Below are positions 45,073-51,166 of a stretch of DNA of 51,166 bases, in pieces. Below the pieces are notes generated by a model. The model was not told the origin of the DNA. It saw only the letters and a list, made by a program, of their open reading frames with translations, and did no database searches. The stretch covers positions 1 through 51,166 of the forward strand of contig JAFDGZ010000014.1 of the NCBI GenBank assembly GCA_019309045.1, given 5' to 3'. How positions within the stretch are numbered: the first letter of the stretch is position 1; every line of letters starts with the position of its first letter. The translations under genes and the position numbers were made by a program. Source of the stretch: Deltaproteobacteria bacterium (GTDB lineage Bacteria > Desulfobacterota > Syntrophobacteria > BM002).

Positions 45073-47409
45073 ATGGCTTTTTCCGGAACTGCCCAGTCAA
45101 TCCTAGGTGCCCTGGCAAACTTCAAACGGAGCTTGGGCCTGCAATTGAGCCTGGTAGTAGGCGTCATCTTTCTAGTGGCAGTGCTCGTCTTTACTTACTC
45201 CCTGGTTTCCTTCCAGGAAAAACTGGCCTTCCAGCGCATGGTGGACAATGTGGGCCGCTTCAGCGATGCTGTCAAACGAAGCACCTACTATAGCATGCTC
45301 AAGAACCAGCGAGAGAGTTTGCACGAGATCATAAAGGCAATCGGGGCGCAGCCAGGTGTAGAGAAGATCAGAATCTTCAACAAGAACGGCGCCATCATGT
45401 TCTCGAGCCTCAAGCAGGAGATCGGCACCAATGTGGATATGCAGGCCGAGGCCTGTTATGCCTGTCACCGGCGGGATAGGCCTCTCGAGCGCTTGAGCAT
45501 GGGGGATCGCAGCAGAATTTACCGCAATCCGAGCGGCTATCGCGTCCTGGGGATGATCAATCCCATCTACAATGAGCCTAGCTGTTGGCAGGCCAGCTGC
45601 CACTATCATCCTGAATCTCGTACTGTTCTTGGTGTACTCGACATAGGCTTGTCTCTCAAAGAGCTGGATCAGGAGATCAGTGCTACCAAGACCAGGACGG
45701 TGCTCTTTGCCCTGTTGATGTTCGTCGCGGTGTCCGCCATCATGGCGGTATCTGTGAACCATTTCGTAAACAAACCCATTCGTCGCCTGGTTTCAGCCAC
45801 CAAAGAGATAGCCAATGGCAATTACGACCAGGATCTGGGGCCGGTTCCTGACAATGAGATCGGTCATCTTGCCCTCTGTTTCGACGAGATGCGGCGCAAT
45901 ATTGGTGAGCAGGCTCGAGCGCTGCAGAGAAGCAAACAAGAGTATCAGATGCTCTTTGAAGAGGTGCCTTGCCAGATAACAGTGCAGGACCGTGAATTCC
46001 GCATAGTAAGGACAAATCGGGCCTTCGAAGAAAAATTCGGCAATCAGGTGGGTGAATACTGCTATCGGGCCTACAAAGGCAGGGATAGCAAGTGTGAGGT
46101 GTGCAGTGTAGACAAGACCTTTCGGGATGCTCAGCCCCACTCCAGCGAGGAAGTCGTGGTGAAGAAGGACGGCAGCAAGGCCTATATTTTGGCATTCGCC
46201 ACTCCAATCTTCAATGAGGCAGGTGAAGTCACGGCCGCCATGGAGGTCTCCCTCGACATCACCCAGGTGCGTGAACTGGAAGAAGAACTTAAGCGCTCCG
46301 AGGAGAAGTACCGCACGCTTTTCAACAGCGACCCCAATCCAATATTTGTCCTGGACTATCATACCCTGGAGATCCTCGATGCTAATGAGCGGGCTCTGGA
46401 GGACTATGGCTACTCCAGGCAAGAATTGCTGGGCAGGAGTTTTCTGGATCTTGCCGATCCTGAAGAGAGGGAAAGACTCAAGAGAGCCCCATGGCATCAG
46501 AAGAGCGCTATCTACAAGGTAAGGCACCGCACAAGGAGCGGTGGGCAACTCGTGGTGAACATCAGCTTTTCAAACCTGAGCCACATGGGGCAGGATGCGA
46601 TCATCGTTACCACCTCAGACGTGACTGAACGGGTGAGAAGTGAAGAGCAGCTGGTGCAGGCAGGCAAGATGGCCACCCTTGGGGAAATGTCGGCAGGTGT
46701 GGCTCATGAGTTGAATCAGCCTTTGTCAGTGATAAAGACTTCGTCCAGCTTTCTCCTGAAAAAAATTGCCCGGGGCGAGCAGATGGACGCTGAAATCTTG
46801 CAGACTCTTGCGGAAGAAATGGACAGTCAGGTGGATCGAGCTTCGCAGATTATCAATCATCTCCGCCAGTTTGGCCGCAAAACAGAGATTCGCAAGGTCA
46901 ATGTCCAGCTGAATGAGTGCATAGAGGGAAGCTTCACCGTGCTCGGCCGCCAGCTTGAAGTACATGGCATTCGGGTGGAGCTCGATCTAGACGGCAATCT
47001 GCCCCCTATCAAGGGAGACAGGAATCGGCTGGAACAGGTATTTCTCAACCTTATTATGAACGCCCGTGATGCCATGGACGAGAAAGAAGCGCTCAGCCGA
47101 GACGAAAAGGTGGACAAGGTGCTCACCATTGCTTCCTACCAGGAGCATGGTGAAGTGGTGGTAGAGATTGCCGACACCGGTGTGGGCATGAGTGAAGCAG
47201 TGCGGGAAAAAATTTTCGAGCCCTTTTTTACAACCAAGCCGGTTGGCAAGGGCACCGGCCTCGGCCTTTCCATCAGTTTTGGCATAGTCAGAGACTACGA
47301 CGGCCGCATTGAAGTGGAAAGCGTGGAGGGGCAGGGCACTCTGTTCAGGCTGAGGTTTCCTGCTGCCGAAGAGGAGAGGGAGGAGGCCATGGAGGTGGCA
47401 GGTGGCTGA
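45073..47409 (+). CDS. Transmembrane sensor kinase with periplasmic heme-c motifs
   Basis: A 778-residue kinase: TM1 (24-44), a periplasmic domain (about 45-205) with CYACH (128-132) and CWQASCH (171-177), TM2 (208-228), HAMP (about 230-285), PAS with C330, C341 and C344, a second PAS (about 405-520), HisKA with H545 in [10 protein letters not shown], and HATPase with GKGTGLGLS. CxxCH binds heme c; the second motif has four residues between the cysteines, which is unusual. It may sense periplasmic redox state or a ligand such as NO, CO or O2 (inference). The ATG follows AGGAG and is probably driven by the sigma-54 promoter at 45019. It overlaps the next kinase gene by 8 bp. Confidence 0.92.
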   Translation: MAFSGTAQSILGALANFKRSLGLQLSLVVGVIFLVAVLVFTYSLVSFQEKLAFQRMVDNVGRFSDAVKRSTYYSMLKNQRESLHEIIKAIGAQPGVEKIRIFNKNGAIMFSSLKQEIGTNVDMQAEACYACHRRDRPLERLSMGDRSRIYRNPSGYRVLGMINPIYNEPSCWQASCHYHPESRTVLGVLDIGLSLKELDQEISATKTRTVLFALLMFVAVSAIMAVSVNHFVNKPIRRLVSATKEIANGNYDQDLGPVPDNEIGHLALCFDEMRRNIGEQARALQRSKQEYQMLFEEVPCQITVQDREFRIVRTNRAFEEKFGNQVGEYCYRAYKGRDSKCEVCSVDKTFRDAQPHSSEEVVVKKDGSKAYILAFATPIFNEAGEVTAAMEVSLDITQVRELEEELKRSEEKYRTLFNSDPNPIFVLDYHTLEILDANERALEDYGYSRQELLGRSFLDLADPEERERLKRAPWHQKSAIYKVRHRTRSGGQLVVNISFSNLSHMGQDAIIVTTSDVTERVRSEEQLVQAGKMATLGEMSAGVAHELNQPLSVIKTSSSFLLKKIARGEQMDAEILQTLAEEMDSQVDRASQIINHLRQFGRKTEIRKVNVQLNECIEGSFTVLGRQLEVHGIRVELDLDGNLPPIKGDRNRLEQVFLNLIMNARDAMDEKEALSRDEKVDKVLTIASYQEHGEVVVEIADTGVGMSEAVREKIFEPFFTTKPVGKGTGLGLSISFGIVRDYDGRIEVESVEGQGTLFRLRFPAAEEEREEAMEVAGG

Positions 47410-48991
47410 AGCAGATAGGCACCGGCTTCTTCTGATCGACGATGAGGAGGGCATCCGCAAAGTGATGGCTATAGCCCTGCGTGATGCCGGCTATGAGGTC
47501 TTGCTCGCCGAAAGCGGCGAACAAGGCATTGAGGTATTCACGCGTGAACGTCCCATAATTGTGCTCACTGATATCAAGATGCCAGGGATGGACGGGCTCG
47601 ACGTATTGCGGAAGGTCAAAGAGATGGATGCGGATGCCGAAGTGATCATGATCACCGGCCATGGTGAAATGGAACTTGCTATTCGCGCTTTGCAGTTAGA
47701 AGCCTCTGATTTTATTACGAAACCTATTCACGACGAAGCTCTAACCCTGGCCCTGAAACGGGCGGAGGAAAAGATCAGTCTCAGGAGGCAACTGCGTGAC
47801 TACACAGAAAACCTGGAGCGTAAAGTGGCGCAAGCCACAGCTGAGATCAAAAGAATCAACGATTTTCAGGCAAGCTTGATCGACAATTCTCTGGATGGCA
47901 TTGTGGCTGCCGATGAACAGGGCCGCCTGGTGATTTTCAACAGTAGTGCTCAGAGGCTGACCGGCTACGGCTACCAGGAGGTAGTGGGCAAGCTGCGGCT
48001 TCAAGATCTCTTCCCTCGCCAAGTGGTCGAGCATTGGTGTCGGTTTGGGGAAGAGGGGCAGCATGCTGGCACCGTGAGCAGGGGAGACTATCTGGACGCT
48101 ACCATCAGAGACCGCAGCGGCAGAGACATTCCGGTTCGTACCACTGGGGTGACACTGCGCGATCAGGAAAGAGTGATCGGCTGTGTTGTCTTCTGCCAAG
48201 ATTTGCGCGAGATCCACCGTCTGCAAGCACAGTTGATTCAAACCGAACGGCTGGCAGCAACAGGGGAGACTGTGGCCAGTTTGGCACATGCCATCAAGAA
48301 TATAGTTGGTGGCCTGAAAGGCGGCATGTTTGTGGTCAATAAAGGTTTCGAAGGAAACAATCAGCAGTATCTGAGGCAAGGCTGGGACATGGTGCAGCGC
48401 AACATTGGCAAGATATCTACCCTGGCTATGGATCTGCTCACCTACTGCAAAGATCGCCGCCCTGAATTCACGCTGACGGAGGCAGCTCAAGTGGTAGCCG
48501 AGGTGGCGGAGTTGCTCAAACCACGAGCAGATGAATTTGGCGTTAAGCTGATAATAGAGAGCACGGGCGATCAGCAGCCGGTGGCTATGGATGCCAACGG
48601 CATTCATCAAAGTCTGGTCAATCTGGTCAACAACGCCATTGATGCCTGTCGCCCGGAGGTCTGTGGACACCGGCATGGAAAGGTTGTACTCCGCACCTGC
48701 CGGCAGCCTGGGTGGGCGGTTTGTTTTGAGGTGGAAGACAATGGCTGCGGCATTGCCGAAGAGGATAAGAGCAAGCTTTTTACCACCTTCTTTAGCACCA
48801 AGGGGGCCGAAGGCACCGGCCTCGGTCTACTGAATGTGCAGAAAATTGTTGATGAGCATGGCGGTCGTGTGGAGGTGGAATCGCGAGTAGGCAGGGGTTC
48901 ACTGTTTCGAATCTTGCTTCCTGAGAGGCCAGGGGAAGGTGAGCAGGGAAGCAGCGAAAACGATCAAGTGCTCGATACCAGTGCCCAGTAG
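47402..48991 (+). CDS. Receiver-PAS histidine kinase, coupled to heme-sensor kinase
   Basis: A 529-residue soluble kinase with receiver (1-120, D57 in VLTDIKMP), coiled coil (about 120-155), PAS (about 158-270), a divergent HisKA with H296 in SLAHAIKNIVGG, and HATPase with GTGLGLLNV. The start is GTG at 47402 with GGAGG 6 nt upstream, and it overlaps the preceding kinase gene by 8 bp. That suggests the heme-sensor kinase phosphorylates this receiver, forming a kinase-to-kinase relay (inference). The receiver belongs to the same family as those at 36760 and 40928. Confidence 0.88.
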   Translation: MAEADRHRLLLIDDEEGIRKVMAIALRDAGYEVLLAESGEQGIEVFTRERPIIVLTDIKMPGMDGLDVLRKVKEMDADAEVIMITGHGEMELAIRALQLEASDFITKPIHDEALTLALKRAEEKISLRRQLRDYTENLERKVAQATAEIKRINDFQASLIDNSLDGIVAADEQGRLVIFNSSAQRLTGYGYQEVVGKLRLQDLFPRQVVEHWCRFGEEGQHAGTVSRGDYLDATIRDRSGRDIPVRTTGVTLRDQERVIGCVVFCQDLREIHRLQAQLIQTERLAATGETVASLAHAIKNIVGGLKGGMFVVNKGFEGNNQQYLRQGWDMVQRNIGKISTLAMDLLTYCKDRRPEFTLTEAAQVVAEVAELLKPRADEFGVKLIIESTGDQQPVAMDANGIHQSLVNLVNNAIDACRPEVCGHRHGKVVLRTCRQPGWAVCFEVEDNGCGIAEEDKSKLFTTFFSTKGAEGTGLGLLNVQKIVDEHGGRVEVESRVGRGSLFRILLPERPGEGEQGSSENDQVLDTSAQ

Positions 48992-49021
48992 GACCAGCCA
49001 GTACGGGAGGGAGAAAGAGCT

Positions 49022-49504
49022 ATGGTGCAATACAGCAACATTTTGTTTTGCAGTGACTTTTCTGAAGAGGCAGAGATGGCCTTTCACCATGCCGTAGATT
49101 TCTGCCAGCGCTATGGTGCCAGGCTGCATGTACTCCATGTGCTTCACTCGGGCTACAAATACCTTCGCCATGTGGTGGACGAATATGTGGAGGAAGGCCA
49201 GGATGAGCAAACTGCGGATCCTGAACTGCTTGCCAAGGCGGAAGAAGATCTCAAAAAGAGGTATCAAGGAAGACTGCAGGAGTGCCGGGAGGTGAACTTT
49301 CAGGTCAGGGTCGGGGTGCCTTTTGTGGAAATTGTTCGCTACGCCCGGGAGAACAAGGTGGATTTCATCATAATGGGCGCATCCGGGAGTTCTGAACTCA
49401 ACAAGCAGAGTTTTGGCAGTACAGTGGAGAATGTGGCCAGAAGAGCGCACTGCCATGTAATGGCGATTCGCAATCCAGAAAAGGCCTTCAAACTGCCTGG
49501 CTGA
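49022..49504 (+). CDS. Universal stress protein (UspA family)
   Basis: A 160-residue Usp domain. An N-terminal strand (NILFCSDFSEEAEMAF) and the C-terminal ATP-binding signature (GASGSSELNKQSFGSTVENV, about 120-139) are clear, followed by CHVMAIR. Such proteins bind ATP or form dimers in stress and energy limitation. The gene lies 30 bp after the kinase and probably belongs to the same operon. The ATG follows GGAGGG. Its function within the relay is unknown. Confidence 0.9.
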   Translation: MVQYSNILFCSDFSEEAEMAFHHAVDFCQRYGARLHVLHVLHSGYKYLRHVVDEYVEEGQDEQTADPELLAKAEEDLKKRYQGRLQECREVNFQVRVGVPFVEIVRYARENKVDFIIMGASGSSELNKQSFGSTVENVARRAHCHVMAIRNPEKAFKLPG

Positions 49505-49600
49505 AGAAGGCACAAGTCAGCCGGGGCTGCTCGGCCACGGCTGCCGCCTGCCAGGGAGCCGGAGCTACCCTGAAAGCGTGTAGCGAGGAGGTATGGTTGT

Positions 49601-50029
49601 ATGAAAAAGAAAAAAGTGCTAGTGGTGGACGATGAACTCGATATGCGCACCTTTATCTCCACCCTACTCGAGACCAGCGGCTATAAACCGATCATTGCCA
49701 CCAATGGTGAAGAAGGTTTGCAGAAAGCCCTGGCTCACCAGCCGGAGGCGATAATTCTCGATGTGATGATGCCCAAGGAAGGCGGCATCCAGATGTATCG
49801 AGAGCTGCGAACCAACAAAGAGCTGCGGCACATTCCTGTCATAATGTTGTCGGCCATTTCTCGCAGGACTTTTTTCCACTCGCAAAAGATGTTGAATACC
49901 TACCGCGGCCAGGAGGTCCCAGAGCCGGAAGCCTATCTGGAGAAACCGCCTGAGACAGAGGAGTTCCTACGCACTCTGGAAAACTGCCTCGGCTGTGTGT
50001 CGGAAAAAAATGCTGCCCCAGAATCCTGA
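49601..50029 (+). CDS. Single-domain response regulator
   Basis: A 142-residue receiver with acidic residues D10-D11 in VVDDEL, phosphoacceptor D54 in IILDVMMP, and lysine in YLEKPPE. Between the last strands it has an inserted stretch of about ten residues (FHSQKMLNTYRGQ) seen in several stand-alone receivers. It follows uspA by 97 bp. The ATG follows GGAGG. It could be the terminal receiver of the kinase relay encoded just upstream. Confidence 0.88.
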   Translation: MKKKKVLVVDDELDMRTFISTLLETSGYKPIIATNGEEGLQKALAHQPEAIILDVMMPKEGGIQMYRELRTNKELRHIPVIMLSAISRRTFFHSQKMLNTYRGQEVPEPEAYLEKPPETEEFLRTLENCLGCVSEKNAAPES

Positions 50030-50134
50030 GGGATTTAGCCTGGCTTGCCAGCGCGAGTCCCGGCAGCAAGCAGGTCAGCGCAAAGCGGCAGTGCCTGTAC
50101 CAGAGCATATCTTTTGCTAGATGAGGTATGAAGC

Positions 50135-51166
50135 ATGGCAAAGAACATAGGCGTGTATGTCTGCCACTGCGGCACTAATATCGCCGGCAAGGTGAACACA
50201 GAAGAAGTTGTGGCTTTTGCCAGGGGGTTGAAAGATGTAATTGTGGCCCGGGACTACAAATTCATGTGCTCGGACCCCGGTCAGGAAATGATCCAGCAGG
50301 ACATCCGCGACTTTGGTTTAAACAGAGTGGTAGTCGCCTCCTGTTCTCCTCGGCTGCACGAAAAAACCTTTCAGGGGGCATGTCAGAGGGCCGGTGTCAA
50401 TCCCTACCTTTTCCAGATGGCGTGCATCAGGGAACACTGCTCCTGGGTGGTGGAAGATCCCGCAGAAGCAACGGACAAGGCAAAAGCGCTCGTGGCAGCC
50501 GCGGTCAGCAGGGTGCACTACCATGAGAGTCTGGCTGCCCGGGAAGTGAGAGTGCATCCTGACGTCCTGGTCGTGGGAGCAGGTATTGCCGGTATTCAGG
50601 CAGCCCTGGATATTGCCAGGTCGGGCAATCAGGTTTATCTGGTGGAAAGGGAGCCTTCCATTGGGGGACACATGGTGCAGTTCGACAAAACTTTCCCCAC
50701 ACTTGACTGTGCCGCCTGCATTTCCACGCCCAAGACAGTTGCGGTGACACAGGAGCCCAATATCCACCTGCTTTCTTATTCCGAAGTGGCCGAGGTGAAC
50801 GGCTACGTGGGAAATTTTACCGTCAAAGTTAGGAGAAAACCCCGCTATGTTCGCGAAGACCGCTGTACCGGCTGCGGTCTCTGTGCAGAGGCATGTCCGG
50901 TGTCTGTGCCGAGCCAGTTCGATGAATATCTGGGAAGCCGCAATGCCATCTACCGTCACTTTCCCCAGGCTGTGCCCATTACCTTCACCATAGACAAGAA
51001 GGATCGGGCGCCATGTGTAGTGAGTTGTCCTGCGGGGGTGAATGTGCAGGGCTATGTGCAGTTGATAGGCCAGGGCAAGTATGTGGAGGCGGTGCAGTTG
51101 ATCATGGAGCGTTTGCCGCTGCCCGGGGTATTGGGTCGGGTGTGTCCGCATCCGTGCGAGTATAGC
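50135..51166 (+). CDS. hdrA: HdrA-like flavoprotein with GltD-type domain, C-terminus cut by window edge
   Basis: The first 344 codons of an HdrA-family protein. It begins with the canonical N-terminal HdrA domain (IGVYVCHCGTNIAG), has CSDPGQEM and CSPRLHEKTF, an FAD motif GAGIAG (about 149-154), FPTLDCAACISTPK with Cys only, and CTGCGLCAEACP (about 248). From about residue 290 it enters the GltD-type cysteine domain (CVVSCPAGVN, VCPHPCEYS), identical in protein to the end of the gene at 1-672. Unlike that gene it has the extra N-terminal domain. It probably encodes an HdrA-GltD fusion transferring NAD(P)H electrons. The ATG at 50135 follows GAGG. Confidence 0.9.
   Translation, partial: MAKNIGVYVCHCGTNIAGKVNTEEVVAFARGLKDVIVARDYKFMCSDPGQEMIQQDIRDFGLNRVVVASCSPRLHEKTFQGACQRAGVNPYLFQMACIREHCSWVVEDPAEATDKAKALVAAAVSRVHYHESLAAREVRVHPDVLVVGAGIAGIQAALDIARSGNQVYLVEREPSIGGHMVQFDKTFPTLDCAACISTPKTVAVTQEPNIHLLSYSEVAEVNGYVGNFTVKVRRKPRYVREDRCTGCGLCAEACPVSVPSQFDEYLGSRNAIYRHFPQAVPITFTIDKKDRAPCVVSCPAGVNVQGYVQLIGQGKYVEAVQLIMERLPLPGVLGRVCPHPCEYS
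50990..51166. repeat. Right copy of terminal inverted repeat
   Basis: Reverse complement of 1-177 with two mismatches; the last 114 bp are identical. The upstream DNA of the two genes is much less similar, so the identical block has sharp ends. Confidence 0.95.

Noticed and set aside
1-51166. Terminal inverted repeats of a transposon or linear replicon
   Set aside because: The repeat is coding sequence of two HdrA-like genes with synonymous differences; there is no transposase or terminal protein gene.
1-51166. CRISPR arrays, tRNA, rRNA or selC genes
   Set aside because: No direct-repeat array, cloverleaf or rRNA-like stretch was seen while reading both strands; a short tRNA could still be missed without a covariance search.

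Overview
The window looks like a chromosome segment of an anaerobic, probably sulfate-reducing or syntrophic member of the Desulfobacterota. The evidence is the set of Hdr/Mvh electron-transfer flavoproteins, methylene-THF reductase genes (metF, metV), a CooC-type nickel insertase, a Tmc/Dsr-like membrane redox complex with a tetraheme cytochrome c, and many PAS histidine kinases and sigma-54 activators. No rRNA, tRNA, IS element or CRISPR array was seen.

The central observation is that eight genes contain an in-frame UGA exactly where relatives carry a conserved cysteine. In each, reading resumes in the same frame with family-typical sequence, and a hairpin follows with its apical loop 21-24 nt after the UGA and a G in the first two loop positions, as expected for bacterial SECIS elements. 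I therefore annotate two HdrA, four MvhD and two CCG-domain (HdrD/DsrK/TmcB-like) selenoproteins. A standard gene caller would break all eight.

Layout. 1-2140 (minus): hdrC-hdrB-hdrA, with hdrA cut by the window edge. 2653-3509 (plus): acetyltransferase and response regulator. 15236-3514 (minus): response regulator, HdrA(Sec), MvhD(Sec), HdrA(Sec), MvhD(Sec), an FdhB/FrhB-like Fe-S protein and a PAS kinase. 15678-18802 (plus): cooC, stand-alone IMP cyclohydrolase, CCG(Sec) protein, terminator. 30766-18881 (minus): receiver, MetF paralogue, HdrA, MvhD(Sec), HdrA, MvhD(Sec), MetV, MetF, receiver, ACT protein. 37890-31013 (minus): three histidine kinases and an NtrC-type regulator. 38414-40906 (plus): cytochrome-b-like membrane protein, CCG(Sec) protein, tetraheme cytochrome c. 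42472-40928 (minus): kinase. 42928-50029 (plus): sigma-54 activator, heme-motif sensor kinase, second kinase, UspA, receiver. 50135-51166 (plus): another HdrA-like gene cut by the edge.

The likely theme is cytoplasmic flavin-based electron bifurcation or confurcation. HdrA-MvhD units could exchange electrons among ferredoxin, NAD(P)H, formate or H2 and a low-potential acceptor. The units between metF and metV suggest coupling to methylene-THF reduction in the Wood-Ljungdahl pathway; cooC fits this. The membrane CCG complex would link quinone, cytochrome c and cytoplasmic redox pools. The dense signalling genes, several with cysteine-rich PAS domains and one with heme-binding motifs, probably tune this to redox state.

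The two window ends are a 177-bp near-perfect inverted repeat lying in two different HdrA-GltD-type genes, which probably explains why the assembly stops here.
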